A stretch of 64,000 bases of DNA, taken from positions 2,132,501-2,196,500 of the forward strand of contig NC_089460.1 in NCBI RefSeq assembly GCF_026210795.1. The letters run 5' to 3'. The first letter of the stretch is position 1. Each line of letters opens with the position of its first letter. Below are positions 24,034 through 36,638 of the stretch, one piece after another. This stretch comes from Rhizophagus irregularis (Eukaryota; Glomeromycota; Glomeromycetes; Glomerales; Glomeraceae). Below the pieces are notes generated by a model. It saw only the letters and a program-made list of their open reading frames with translations. It had not been told where the DNA came from and did no database searches. Position numbers and translations under genes: made by a program.

Positions 24034-26494
24034 ATGGATATGTATCCAGTTGCTGTTAATATTGATAATATTGTACAAGAAATGGAAGGCGTTAAATATA
24101 TATATTAATGTAAATGAATATATTAACGTAGATAAAGAAAATAGTGACAATTTAACAAGTATTAACTACATCTTAAATACGTATGTATCTTTCTTATCTT
24201 TATACGTATTAACTAATAGTAAATATCTGATCTTTATAGTTGAAACTGAGGATATTATAAAGATATCGAATTTGATACGTAGGACGAAGTTGATAACTAC
24301 TTTGATGATTATGGTGCTAGAAATGGATTTGCAATTATTAAATATAAAATGAAACGAAATAGTAAAGGACAAGTTCATAAAAGAACCTTAGTTTGTAAAT
24401 TCAGTGAAAAATATAAGTCCAAAAAATTGGTAAAAGCAGCATCAAAGGAAACATAACGGAATACCAAAACAAAAAAATTAAATTGTCCATGGCATATAAA
24501 TCTCACCTTTCCTGAACAAACAACACAAATAGGGGTTACAACATTTGTTAATCAACATAATCATGAACTTATACCTAAAACTCAAGAATTTTCAACAAAA
24601 TATCGAACATTTACTAATGAAGCACTTAACGAAATTTTGTTAATAACAAAGTATGGAAGTTTAACACTTACAGCACAAAGGAATCTTTTAAAAGCCCGGT
24701 TTCCAGATCTGCATTTTCAAGATCAAGGCCTGGCCAACGTAATTCATAAGTACAAAATTGCTGATAAAGTTAATAATGACACATCTGCATTACTTACAAC
24801 ATTAATGCAAAAAAAGGCTGAAGACTTACATTGGATTGTTGATTTTGAATTAGATAAAGACAATAGATTAACTTGTCTTCTTTGGATGTCTTCAGATCAG
24901 GTGGATCTGTGGCTTAGATATCATGATGTAGTTATCAACGATAATACAGCTCGAACAAATCAGTATCAAATGCCGTTGGAAGTTTTCATAATAATCGATA
25001 ATAAATGTAAATCTTGTCTAGTTTGTCAAGTATTAGTAAGTGATGAATCTCTTGATACACATGTGTGGATACTTAAATGCATCAAAAAAGCAACTAAAAC
25101 AGCTCCAATTGTTATGTTTACTGATGCTGATCCAGCTCTTGATGCAGCAATTCCAATCATTTTTTCTGAAACATATCCAGTTCACTGTATTTTTCATATT
25201 GTGCAAAATTTACCTAAAAATTTGAAAGCAAAATTAGGTGAGAAATGGGACGATTTCATCAAACAGTTCTATCAATACCGCAATAGTTTATGTGAACCAC
25301 TATTTAAGCAAAGATGGAACCAATTACTTATTGATTATCCAATGGCAAAAGACATTCTTTTACGTACATTAGATTAAAATTCTAAATCATGGGCTCAAGC
25401 ATACCTTCATAAAATTTTCATGGCTGGTATTGAAAGTACTGCAAGAGTTGAAGGTTATAATTGGATTATAAAGCAACAATTAAAAGCTAATAGTACCTTA
25501 TGTGAGATTGCTGATCACTTGATTCAAGGCTAAAAAATGAAGAGTGATGGAATCAGTTTTACAAATACAAACAAGCCACTACAACAAATACTTCTTCTGT
25601 TGACTGGGCAAGATTTGTTTTCTATAGTAACAAAAATTCTTGATAAATATCTTACTGAACCTATTAATAATACAATTAAGACAGAAATATCTCAATGTTT
25701 GCAAATATAATTGAACTCAATAACGAAGAATTAAATTGTAAGCAGGTATGTTGTTACTAAATAATTGAGTTGCAATATACTTTAGTGTTAAATAATACCT
25801 TGCTATTATTAAAGGAAAATCTTCATAAATCATCGAATGGTTTTATTAAAGATCAACTTGACGCACGTTTTATTACACTTTAGGCTATGATCGAAGAAAT
25901 AGGACAAGAAGAAGTGTTAGAAATATGGAAAGTTGTAGATATACGAAGTGAAAGAAAAAATCATGTACATTTCATTATTATTATCAATGCAATATCCTAC
26001 CTGTGTTCTTGTCTCAAGTCTATTTCAAAGGGAATAATATGTCGTCACTATTTTCGTGTTATGATGAATTCCAAAATCGCAGCATTTCATATCAGCATGA
26101 TACCTCAGAAATGGTATAAGGATATTTACCAAGATAAGACAAACCTGCAAGAAAAAGTAATATTTAACAATAAAGAAGGAACAATAATACATTATCTGTA
26201 CGAAAACCTGTCACGATCCCAATAACTGTTCCTATTCTTAAAAAGGCTGTTCATAAAAGAAATTTATATGGTCGTGTATGGGGATTAGCACGAACAGCCA
26301 CTTTACTTGCAGTTGAGCAAGAAGATGATGAAATAACTCTTATTCTTCAAGATTATATTAGAAGAAAATCCAATCGAAATACACCTAAAAGACTTTCAAC
26401 AATAATTAATGAAAGATCCACTATTGATGAAGTATCTGATAATCCCTAAGAAATTCAAAAAAACTATAATAATACTAATTCTAGAATAGAGTAG
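24034..26494 (+). pseudogene. FAR1/MULE-type transposase, degraded
   Basis: Decayed DNA-transposase gene of the Mutator-like/FAR1 group. Order along the sequence: a FAR1-type DNA-binding region (about 24320-24590, KLNCPWHINLTFP and VNQHNHELIP); the MULE transposase core in a long open frame at 24637-25377, with DVVINDNTARTNQYQMPL around the first catalytic Asp and MFTDADPALDAAIP and CIFHIVQNLP around the second; and a SWIM zinc finger at about 26005-26070 (CSCLKSISKGIICRH, pattern CxC-x(n)-CxH). At least five in-frame stops and frame changes interrupt it (for example after RTLD at 25375 and HLIQG at about 25530). It is interrupted at 26495 by the element below. An acidic tail beyond 37986 looks like its continuation. 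Confidence 0.85.
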
Positions 26495-26656
26495 TACAGT
26501 CAACTCTCTTTATAGTCACACATTTGGGACAGTCCATATTTGGTGATTATAAAGAGATGTGACTATATAAAAAATTTCTTATATTTGTATATCATAATTC
26601 TGGCCAAAAATTAACATAATTTTAGTCAGAATTATACTTAAAACTTTATTGTATCA

Positions 26657-27090
26657 TAACTTCGCCAATATTAATCGTAGAGAGATGATCTTACCGCCAT
26701 TTGATTCGTCTTGATGAGACGGTTCTAATGGTATAAAATACGTCGAAATACAATCACTAGATTAATTTCCGAAATTAAAAAAATATTAATGGTTTTTGTG
26801 TAATAACTCTGCCAATATTGATCCTAGAGAGACGATCTTACTACCATTCGATTCGTCTTGATGAGACGAATCTAATGGTATAAGATACATCGAAATACAA
26901 TCACTAGATTAATTTCTGAAATTAAAAAATATTAAATGGTTTTTAAGTAATAACTCCGTCAATATTAATCACAGAGAGATGAGCTTACCACCATTCGATT
27001 CGTCTCGATGAGGCGATTCCAACGAGCTATAAATCGTCTTTTTATTTTACAATCACTAGGTACCGAGAAATCTAGCAAAATGTTAAATGG
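26657..27090. repeat. 147-base tandem repeat, about three copies
   Basis: Copies start at TAACT in positions 26657, 26804 and 26951, a period of 147. Each holds GAGATGATCTTACC, CATTCGATTCGTCT and GATGAGACGATTCTAA, the last two forming a small inverted pair around GATGAG. The same unit is found after the LINE at 36526-36600 and in both arms of the palindrome at 54727-55922. Confidence 0.75.
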
Positions 27091-27114
27091 TGCAGTAAAC
27101 GTAAATCGACTACT

Positions 27115-27342
27115 CCTGCGTACCCTTCAAAAATGTCACAAAACGGCCAGCATTATGGCGTTATGCACTAACACGTGAAAATAAACAGTGACGAATAAGG
27201 GTGTGACGAATAGGTTTTTACTTACTCGAAAAAAACAAAGTCCCTCAGATACTTATGAAAAATGGAAACAAGGAAGGGTGTGACAGATGTGACAAAAAAA
27301 ATGTCACGTGAATTTTCGTGACATTTTTGAAGGGTACGCAGG
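27115..27342. mobile_element. Small inverted-repeat element (MITE), 228 bases
   Basis: A perfect 25-base terminal inverted repeat starts CCTGCGTACCCTTCAAAAAT at 27115 and closes at 27342. It has no coding capacity. No clear target duplication is readable, so the superfamily is not assigned. It sits in the satellite part of the pogo-like element. Confidence 0.7.
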
Positions 27343-27417
27343 GGAAATCACGTAAATCAAGAAATATTATAATGCCAATGTTTAATATTTTGTTGAATAA
27401 CTCGTCAGCCAGTGATC

Positions 27418-27434
27418 GGAAAAGGATAAAACTA
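27418..27434. repeat. Target-site duplication GGAAAAGGATAAAACTA, copy 1 of 3
   Basis: The same 17 bases occur at 27418-27434, 35517-35533 and 36509-36525. They bracket the LINE and then the tRNA-headed block. Three copies around two elements fit two retroposition events at one nick site. Confidence 0.75.
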
Positions 27435-27556
27435 ACTCTCTCCCGTTCTGCTCACTTGACAATATTTACGAAAAAAATAAAAAATTTTTTCGGAGTTTTT
27501 TATTACTTTTTCTTTATAATTTCTTTATTTTAGATAACTACTACGATACTTTACAA

Positions 27557-29575
27557 ATGGGTAAAGATAACAAAAAGAAAAATAACCAGTCTAACAAAGA
27601 TACTACATCTAAACGTCCTGCCTCTAGCTCTCCAGCAGGCAACGTTTCTGGTCAAGGTTCCTCTATATCTGGCCCTTCGAACACTCCACCTTCGACCACC
27701 TCTACTAATAAACGTACCAGAGTCAGTGCTAAAGACTCTGTCATGGATGTTGATAAACCTCTCACGCCTCCTGGCCCTGTTGAGACAACTTCCGCTGAGA
27801 TACCTTCTCAACCCGATACCTCTTCTCTCGATGCTTCGCAACACGTCCCTGCTAACAACAACGATAAAGGCAAAAGCCCTGAAATTACTCCCGCAGTCTC
27901 CTTCCCTAAACGTGCTGCCTCTCCGGACGCGTCCCAAGCTGCAGTACAATCTCAACCTACACTTTTCTACGCCTCAGCCGCTCCTAATGACGTCGATGGC
28001 TTTTGGAATCACTTCGCTTCGAACCGTGACGCGTGCGACATGGTTGATCGACAACTTTCCTTGTACTCCTCTTATGGTAGTCGTGCCACGTGTAGTGGAT
28101 CCAACGATTTGAAGAGGATCATCGTCCACTTCCGAAAAAAGGAAGATCTTGACAACGCCACAGCCTCCCCTATGGATTCTTTGTTTGGCTTGCATTTCCA
28201 TGCATATGACCCCCAGGCTATTAAGGCTGATGAACACGCGCGTACCCTGGTGGTTACCGATATCCCCTTTTTCTAACTGACGCTCTTTTGCGTGGTACCT
28301 TTTCTCGTTACGGCAATATTACTCGTTGCCATACCCGTTTATCTAAACTTTATCGTACTGCATACATTACCTTTGAATCTACTGGTGCTTTACAGAACCT
28401 CGACTCTACCTGGGGCGTCCTTTGTGGAGGACATTGTTTGCGTATCTGCCCCGCTACTTTCTCACGAACAACGCGCTGAAAGACGCGCTTATGTTGCTTT
28501 ACTTGCCAGTCTCCCGCGTGGCACTATAGCGGTTGATCTTGCTGAAATTGCCGATGAAATTTCCGCTAAATCTATCAATGTTCCCTTCTCTATGAATTCT
28601 TACAATCCCAAACCTTACGCCTATTGCCATTTTGCTTCTGAAACGGCTATGGAAAATGCTAAATCTATTTCATGTGCCCTCAAAAAAGTTGGCCTTACCT
28701 GGCATTCTCCGGATGAAGTCACTTCTCTTTGTCATCGATGTGGTCGCCCTAATTGTAACCCTGATCGATGTGGTTCTTCATCTAGACCTAATCGCCCTTC
28801 TCGCCCTTGGCAATCTAATGATAAATTACGTGCTTTATATAATAAGCATCTACCTCCTTCTCATCCTGCTAAACGACATAACCGTTTTGCCCGCCCTGAT
28901 AACAATAATGATGGACAAAGCCGTACCAATGCTTCTCGCCATCGTTCTAAATCCAGACCTAATAACCGACAACAATCTCGTTCTCGTTCTCAATATCGAC
29001 CATGGAATCGCGACAATGTTAATAACAACAATAATAATCAAGCGTCGTCGTATTCCCGATGCAAATGAACTTGATTACTATATTGATGGCATGGATGTTA
29101 CATACCCTGCTCCTCCTACTGTGCTTACTGATTGGAAATCTATTGGTGCTGCTCTTGAAAAAGTAGTTGAAGAATTAGCCCTTCTTACCACACAATTTGC
29201 TTCTATGAACAGCCGCATCACTAATTTGGAATCTGCTATGGCTGCTCGTACTCCTCTTCCTGGTCCTTTTGTCGCTAACCTCCTTCCTACATCCCTTCCT
29301 CTATGCAAGGATGGGATGATACAGTGAATCGAACTGATAATAACATCCTCGTTGATGTTAATTCTCCCCCTTTGCAATCAACAAGTGGTTTTTCCCCGAT
29401 TCCTTATTTTGCTTCCATTCCACCTTCCAACGTCGCTCCTTCCTCCCCTATTGATATGGAACAGCGTCTCTCCTCTCTTTCCGATACTGTTGCCTCTTTG
29501 GCTGGCTCGATTAAAGAAGGAATCCAACAAAACAACCTCATCTTAGCTCGGCAACAAGGCCAAGCTAATCAATAA
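27557..29575 (+). pseudogene. LINE ORF1: RRM-like fold plus CCHC zinc knuckle, frame-broken
   Basis: RNA-binding protein of the retrotransposon. The frame 27557-28276 has a Ser/Thr/Pro-rich N-terminus and ends at the start of an RRM-like domain (ARTLVVTDIPFF). The domain continues one frame over to about 28450 (TFSRYGNITRCHTRL, RTAYITFESTGALQ) and then returns to the first frame (HEQRAERRAYVALL). A zinc knuckle CHRCGRPNCNPDRC lies near 28730-28770, followed by an Arg/Ser/Asn-rich basic tail. Two more frame changes near 29050 and 29310 lead to a C-terminal segment ending in QQGQANQ at 29575. The compensating shifts show decay of a single original ORF. Confidence 0.75.
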
Positions 29576-29624
29576 TTGTTCTCTTTTTCCCCCTTTTTTA
29601 TTACCGATTTATCAGTGTGTAATA

Positions 29625-32600
29625 ATGATGGACAATAATAAACATTATTTTTCCCCTCACCCCTCTCCCCTTATTAAATTTGGTCAATTAAATGTTAATG
29701 GTTTATGTTCTCCAGTTCGACAACAACATTTGCTTAATTTTTTTCTCCACTCCTCTTTTGGTGCTTTATCTATTAATGATACGCGTCTTTCCCCTTCAAA
29801 TGCTAGATTTATTTTTAAAAATGAACACTCCCAACATCACTTCAAGTCCTATTGGGCTTGTTCATCTTCTTCTTCTCGCTTTCATGATGGTGTTGGTATT
29901 TTGTTACGTAATCCCCTTCATAAACATGTTCAAACAATTGATCCTTGGAACGGTCGACTTCTTAAATTAGACTTGTTCTTTCATCAAACTAAAATTTCTA
30001 TTATTTCTATATATTATCCCCCTTCTGGTTCTGTTCATCAATCTATTTGCAATGACCTTATTGCCAAACTTCTTTCTTGGCTCAATTATGCCCGAGCTAA
30101 TAATTATTTTGTAGTTATTCTTGGCGACTTCAATGCTGATGTAATCGCTCATTCTAATTATTCACCTAATCATTTTAAGCTTCTTCGCTTGCTTTCTTCT
30201 CGGTTTTTTACCGATCATCAAGCTCACTCCTCTACAAATGGTCCTGATCCCACTTTCTTTTATGATAATGGATCTTCTAGACTGGATTATATTTGGTCTT
30301 CGCCTGGTTTTCCTGCCCCTGGTCTTTTTTCGCAAGTGGTTACTTGCCCGGATCTCCTTGATCGTCCTTTTACCGATCACAAAGTTCTTACAACTGTTTT
30401 TGACTTCAGTTCTTGCCTGGCTATCTTGGCTAAATCTCGTCTTAAACAAAAACAAGAATTGCGTACTATTTTCTCTTACGCTTCCACTTCAGTTGAACAA
30501 TGGAATAATTTTACCACTGAAGTAGATGATTCTCTTGGAGTTTATTTAAATAGACAATATCGCCCCAATTTTGATTTCTCCTCTCTTTCTCTTGATCGTA
30601 TGTGGCATGCATTGAAAGCTGCCATAATTAGTGCTGCTATTGAAACTTTACCCTTTCAAAAAGTCTCCAACACACACCGACATTCATACTCTCCTGAATT
30701 AACTAAACTTATTGCTATTAACAAGTTTTTAGATCGATTTTTATATCGCCTTACTACTCGTCATTCTAATCGGCTTACTCAGATTGCGCAAATGACTGCC
30801 GCTTTGCCCTCCCATCTTGAAAATCTTGCATCCTTACTCCCTGATTACTCAGTTCCTACCTATTCTACAACCCCTGCATCTGTATTTAAATCATTTTTAC
30901 GATCACAGAAGAATTTAGTTTCTGGTTTTTTATCTACTAAATTCGCCCAACACCTTACGGACTCAGTGGAATATTATACTGCACTACGTGATGAACACTT
31001 TTCGAACTCGCTCGGCAGCTTTATCGATTCTGCCTTATCAGTAGAAAAACGTTCAATTGTTCTTGACCGTGTTCTGGTCGTTTTGGACTCAACTCCTACT
31101 TTATTAACGGATCCTTCGGATATTAAACATGCGGCTGTTTCTCATTTTCAATCAATTGTTTCTCCTCCGTTGGTCCACTATTCTTCCATCACTTCCTTTC
31201 CCGCCCGATGGCAACAAGCTTACACTCCTCTTACAAATGTGTCTGCTTCATTATATGATCCTGTTTTGGCGCCTATTTCCCTACAAGAATGGTCTGCTGT
31301 GATTTCCTCCATGCCAAATAATAAAGCTTCCGGCCCTTCAAAAATTTCTTATGAGATGATTAAACACTTGTCCGGTGAAGCCTTGGAATTTTCTCTTTTA
31401 CTTGCCAATACTTGCCTTTCTCGTGGTGATATTCCTGCTGACTGGCGTAAAGCCGTGGTTTATCCTATTCCTAAACCTCATGACTTTGATGCTCAACTTA
31501 AGAACACTCGACCTATTACCCTTCTGGAAACTGTTCGAAAATGTGTAGTTAAGGTCGTCACGAATCGTCTTTCCAACATCCTTGCTGATAATAAAATTCT
31601 TCAAGGTGGTAATTTTGCTGGTTTACCTGGTGGTTCTACTAATGTCCCTTCAAAATGCTGGATGCGATTATTCATCAACATAAACATGACTCTACTGATG
31701 ATCAGGAACTATGGATCGTTTCTCAAGATATCTCTAAAGCTTTTGATTCTATGGATTTAAATATGCTTAAATTAGCTTTAGATAGGTTACATATCCCTGC
31801 ACTTTTAGTGCGTTTTATTTTAAATCTTTTTACACGACGAAATAATAAGATAATTACTTGTCATGGCGATACAGCTGCTTATAGAGTACGTGTTGGTATC
31901 GATCAAGGAGAAATTATTTCCCCTCTTCTTTGGGTTATTTATTTGGATCCCTTACTCACTGTTTTGAATCAAGAAGCACGAGATCCTTTTATTTTAAAAT
32001 CTTCAGCTCTTTTAAATTACTCTCCACTTGAATTTGAACAACATTCTTTACCAATTTCACATTTAACGTTTATGGATGATTCTACACTTATTGCTTCTTC
32101 AAAATCTGGAATAGAAGACCGTCTTTCTATTACTGCTGAATTTTATACTTTAAATAATGTTCAAGCTAATTCAGCTAAATATGTTCTTCTTTCATCTTCT
32201 TCCCCTTCTTCAAAGATTATTTTTGATCTTACACCTTCTTTTTTAGTCTCTGATTTGTCTCTTTCCCTTTCCTCTTTATCTTTGCATGCTTCCTTTCGCT
32301 TTTTAGGCGTTTGGTTTTCTTTATCCGCCTCTTCTGATTTTGTTCTCAAACAAGCGCGTTCCATGGTTAAAGATATGGCAGCTCTCCTGGGACCGAAGAA
32401 ATTATTAGCACAACATGTGGCCTATCTCTATAATGCTGTCCTTCTTCCGCGATTGGAATTTCGTCTTCAAACTACCCTTTTCTCTGAAAGTACTATTCAA
32501 TCAATTCGTCGTCCCCTGTTTTCAGTACTTCGAAGAAAAGCTGGTCTTGCTACGACTACCCCGTTGTCCTTGTTATTTCTCAAACTTCCCTTTTCAATTC

Positions 32601-35263
32601 AAAATGCTTTCTATCGCTTTCTTTCTTCCCATATTGCATCTTGGCAAAAAATTTTCACTCATCCTGATTTCAAAGATTTTGCCCTTTATGCTATCTCCTA
32701 TCTTCAAAGATATTTGGGTGCTGAAAGTTGCCCGACTACTATTAACTTAGAACCATGGTCACAGATCGTTTCTTTGCGAACGCACACTTTGTTTAATTCG
32801 TTATTGTTTTCTTCGCGTTTGAACATCACGTGGTCTCTCTCCTTCCGGCCTCCGAGGCATGATCTACAACCTGCTCTGCCACTCCGATCTATTCTACCTC
32901 ATTCCATTTTTCAATCGAGTTGGAAACTTTGGAAAAACTTGAATATATTTGTGCTTGTTCAGTTGGTTTCCCCTTGTGGACGTTATCTTATGAATTGGCC
33001 TGACCTTCGTTATCTTGGCATCGTTGGTCGTAAAGGATAAATCCCTAATTGGTTTACTTTTATCAATAATAATTTTCTCTCTTCTTCTTCTTCTACTTTA
33101 CTTTTATCTTCATATTTTATTAATTCTTCTTTTACTTTAGCTTCTCCTTGTTTATTAGATCATACTGTTAAAGATTATTCTTTTTATCCTCAATGGGCTA
33201 TTACTCTTGACTCTGCTACCCAAACTTTATCTGTTGGTCGTGCGCGTATCACTTATAAGAAACAAAACTCGGCTATTATGTCTCATTGGCTTCCTGTATC
33301 TACCTCGGCTGATGAACGATCCTATGACCCTTGTCCCGGTTATGCTCTTAACATTCCCGCCTTATCCATGAAATCTGCCATCAGACAACGCTGTAATAGC
33401 GAGAAATGCTTTTTTAATGTAACTCTATCGGATACTGTGGGCTATCCTACCAGAAATGCCAAAGTTTTCGCGGCTTATCTTCCCATTACTCTATCTACTT
33501 CATGGAGTTATGCGACTTCCTTGACTCTTGTTCATTTTTCGAACGCGTCTCCCGCTCTTTCTCCTCTCTTTAAGGATAGAATCGATAGAATGGAAGACAC
33601 TATTTTACCACTTTCGGTGCAATCTTTGTACACAGATGGTTCGTTCCATCCTGCCAATGATTCTTCGCCTTCTTCCATGACTTCTGCTTGGATTGCTCTT
33701 GATGATGTTGGACTTGTTCTGGAATCTTCTTCCATGCATCTACCTTCTTACTTTCCTTCCGCTTTGCGTTCTGAAATTTCTGCTGTTCTCTTAGGATTGA
33801 ATGCCCTTTTCCGTGATTCGTCAATCTCTATTCACACTGATTGTAGTCAGTTAATTTCACTATGGACACGGTTTGTTGATGCTCCTTTCTCACCGAAGTT
33901 GCTCCGGGAATCTAATCATCTTCTTTGGCTTTCTATTCGACAACTTATCATGGATCGTAATCTTAATGTCGAATTGATTAAAGTCCCTGCTCATGGCGAT
34001 GATATCTACAATATCCAAGCGGATTCTTTGGCAAAAGATGCTCATTCGTCTTTACAACCCACTACTCTACTTTCAACATTTTGTTATGCTCCATGCTTAT
34101 TGACTTTTAACTCCTTGCCTATTGATGTAAATATTCGACATTTTCTCCGCTCTATTGCAGATGCTCGTGCTCTTTTATCTTTCTGTTCACTAGCGCGTTT
34201 TACTGCTCTTGGTTCTCCTTCACTTTTTGATTGGGCTGGTATATATTTTTGCCTTTCACAAATTAAAGGTTTCGCTTCACATAGGAATGGTCGTCCTGAA
34301 TTTTGGATCTTCCGCATTAAACTTCTTTTGGATATGTTGCCTACCTTAACTACTCTTCAACAACGCAAACCTTACTTATACTCTCCTGACTGGCTCTGTC
34401 CTAAGGTTGCTTGTCTAAACCTCCTCAAAATCCTACGATTAGTTTTGTCAAAATTTTACTATAGATTTATTATAGTTTCGGCAGAGTTTCGGCAGTTTTG
34501 GCATTTATAATAAGTTTCAGCAGTTTCGCCTTTCTCCAAAGTTTCGCCAGTTTTTTAATATAACTTTAATATAGTTTCGGCAGAATTTCGCTTTTCGGCA
34601 AAACGCCATCTTGCCTAAACCCCTAGGTTTCGGCAAGCAACCTTACTCTGTCCGCAGTGTAATTCTGCTCCTGAAGATTTGAATCATCTTTGGACTTGTC
34701 CTTATATTTTACCGGAATTAAATCCCTGTTTAACACACCGGTCTGAAGTCATTAAATTTAGAGATTCTTGTTTATCTTCTTTTCTATCCTTGAAATCTTT
34801 GGATATTTCCTTTCAAACTGAATTTTCTGCTTTGGATTGCTGGAATTATGAAGCTCCTTCTTCATCCTGTCTTTGGCTTACTCGAGGATTGTTGCCTGCG
34901 CATTTAACGGCATTTTTGAATCAATACTTTCCTCTCTCTGTTATCTACAAGATTATTTCTCCCCTTCTTAATGACTTCCAAGTCGAATTATATGATGAAA
35001 TTTGGCTGTGTCAGAATGTTCTTTTCCATGCTTGGGAGGAGTCGCAGGGTATCTCGGCTGCTTCCAAATTACGTGGCCCATCTACAAATTCTTTTCCTAA
35101 TACTACTTCTCCACAACAACACAACTCTTCTTTGGCGTCAGTTTATCAGGATTCCTGGATTTCTTGGATATCCTCTTCTATAATTCGGGGTGGATCTTGG
35201 ATTTCGCACTTGGATTTTCTGCGCCGCTTAACAGTTCAACCTCTTAGGATTTCTTTCTGGTAA
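29625..35263 (+). pseudogene. LINE ORF2: endonuclease-reverse transcriptase-RNase H polyprotein, damaged
   Basis: Domains in order: APE-type endonuclease (29680-30420) with GQLNVNGL, VILGDFNAD, SSRLDYIWSS and FTDHK; reverse transcriptase (about 31290-32450) with NNKASGPSKISYEM, QDISKAFDSMDL, GIDQGEIISPLLWV and catalytic FMDD near 32070; RNase H (33620-34060) with LYTDGSF, a conserved Glu in LRSEISAVL, HTDCSQL and QADSLAKDAH; and a terminal zinc finger CPQCNSAPEDLNHLWTCPY. Three lesions are visible: a frameshift near 31650, an in-frame TAA at 33038, and a 244-base insertion at 34402. Insert plus duplication is 252 bases, a multiple of three, so the frame on both sides is the same. Not expected to make active protein. 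Confidence 0.87.
34402..34645. mobile_element. hAT-like MITE with 8-base target duplication, inside LINE ORF2
   Basis: Termini TAAGGTTGCTTG and its complement CAAGCAACCTTA form an inverted repeat that extends imperfectly to about 20 bases. The direct repeat CTCTGTCC flanks it exactly (34394-34401 and 34646-34653). An 8-base duplication and TAAGG ends (consensus YARNG) are hAT hallmarks. Inside are several TTTCGGCAG repeats. It splits the codons of the ORF2 zinc finger. Confidence 0.85.
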
Positions 35264-35533
35264 CGGACTGGATTTTTGGATGTTGGATAGTTGACTCACA
35301 CTGGCCTTCGGGTAAAGTTGGGGTATGCGATTCTGTAATAGTTCAGTTTTTCTTTGCTTTAATTTTATTTTAGTTTAGATTTCTTTACTTGTATGAGTCG
35401 TGAAGCTACTCTTTTTATTTTTTATTAGTTTATTTTCTTATTTTTGTAATATTGTTCGATTATTTTTCGAAGTCCAAAGTATAAATAAAAGATAAAGTCA
35501 TAAGACTGTTTGCACAGGAAAAGGATAAAACTA

Positions 35534-36508
35534 GGGTTGGTCACCCTATCTCGGTGGTTAGTCACTGAGACCCTCATTAAGCCTGAGTATGGTGAGGTCG
35601 CAGGTTCAATTCCCATGACCACGGAAATAAAAAGAATTTTACTGCGGACGCTACAACTAATAGCGTGAAGGTACAGGGATTAGTGTAGTTGGACTGCATC
35701 ATGGTGGATTAGTGTGTACGGTTAGGCCGCACATTTCAAGCCAAGAGGTCATGGCCCTTCTAACGTTCCCTATGAGGCCATTGGTATGTGCGCAGTCCTG
35801 TCCTCGAGGTCACTACTATACCTTGGGGGGGACTTCCTGTTCAGGTGGTCACTCCACGATACCACTTGGGGCCGTAATGGCTAGATGGTCGTCCTAGATG
35901 GTAAAGCTGAGGGTGCAATGTCTTAGTGGTAGTTTGACCTTCTGTTAGGTGCTTAGACCAACCAAGGTGTTCGTGCACAGAACAGGTAGCATGGTTATGG
36001 GGTTCGATTACCCACTTCTTGGGTCCTAGTTGGTGATCCTGGTGGTTGATACGCCATGGGGGTGATCTTGGACGAATGCCTGCATGTCAGAGTGGTCGGC
36101 TACAAAGTATACCTTGGGGCTTAAATGCAACTGTACTATCGGTGCTAGGTAATCGCGGGCTGTAGTGGCCTTTGAGTGAGACTTAGTACCTAAAATGGTG
36201 GTATGGAAGGGTACTAGATGGTTGATGTTACCTGTCGAAAGTCCTCCATGAAAGTAGATGCTTTCTCAAAGGTCGTTAAATAAATTGAGTATCGGTATCG
36301 TGCAATGGGTATAGGATGAGTAGGCGGCGTGTACCTAGCTTCAGATCAGCCTATAATGGCCCGATGGGGGATGTCTTCTATAGTGGTGCTGTTACCTGAG
36401 GAATTAATTACTCAGTATAATGGTTGCCCATTGAAGATGATAGGGCCACGTAGCCCGAGATTAGTCTCATAAGAGGCAATGGGTGGTCTGGCCGTAAACA
36501 TTAGCAAA
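35534..36508 (+). mobile_element. tRNA-headed SINE-like block, about 975 bases
   Basis: GC-richer than everything around it and without an ORF of note. It begins with a tRNA-like segment and is bounded by two copies of the 17-base repeat also used by the LINE. A second B-box-like stretch, GGGGTTCGATTACCC, lies near 36000. The length is unusual for a SINE, so it may be a composite or a different Pol III-derived retroposon. Confidence 0.6.
35539..35620 (+). other. tRNA-like head (cloverleaf-compatible, Leu-AAG-like) of the SINE-like block
   Basis: GGTCA at the 5' end can pair with TGACC at the 3' end as an acceptor stem. TCTC/GAGA makes a D-stem around a loop with GG. CTCA/TGAG closes a seven-base loop whose middle reads AAG. 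GGTTCAATTCC is a Pol III B box. The T-stem pairs poorly and the variable arm is long, so it is more likely a tRNA relic than a working gene. Confidence 0.55.
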
Positions 36509-36638
36509 GGAAAAGGATAAAACTACTACCATTCGATTCGTCTCAGTGAGACGATTCTAACAAGCTATGATACATCTTTGTACGATTATTAGATGCCAAG
36601 TTATTTAATATATTCTTTATATAACTGTGATTATAAAC

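Larger units (their letters stand above)
27435..35516 (+). mobile_element. LINE-type non-LTR retrotransposon (APE + RT + RNase H), 8.1 kb
   Basis: Full-length but damaged element between two copies of a 17-base target duplication. It has a 5' UTR (27435-27556), ORF1, a 49-base spacer, ORF2, and a 3' UTR (35264-35516) ending in an A-rich stretch. Base composition is clearly richer in C and in CT-ending codons than the surrounding AT-rich host sequence. Domain order (apurinic-type endonuclease, reverse transcriptase, RNase H, terminal zinc finger) fits the I/Tad group common in fungi; the clade is inferred. It carries a hAT-like insert at 34402. Confidence 0.88.

Noticed and set aside
28850-30455. 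Long minus-strand frames across the LINE
   Set aside because: Shadows of ORF1 and ORF2; Arg/Lys-rich translations come from the C/T-rich codons of the sense strand.
35539-35620. Functional tRNA-Leu gene
   Set aside because: Weak T-stem, odd variable arm and location at the head of a retroposon bounded by target duplications.
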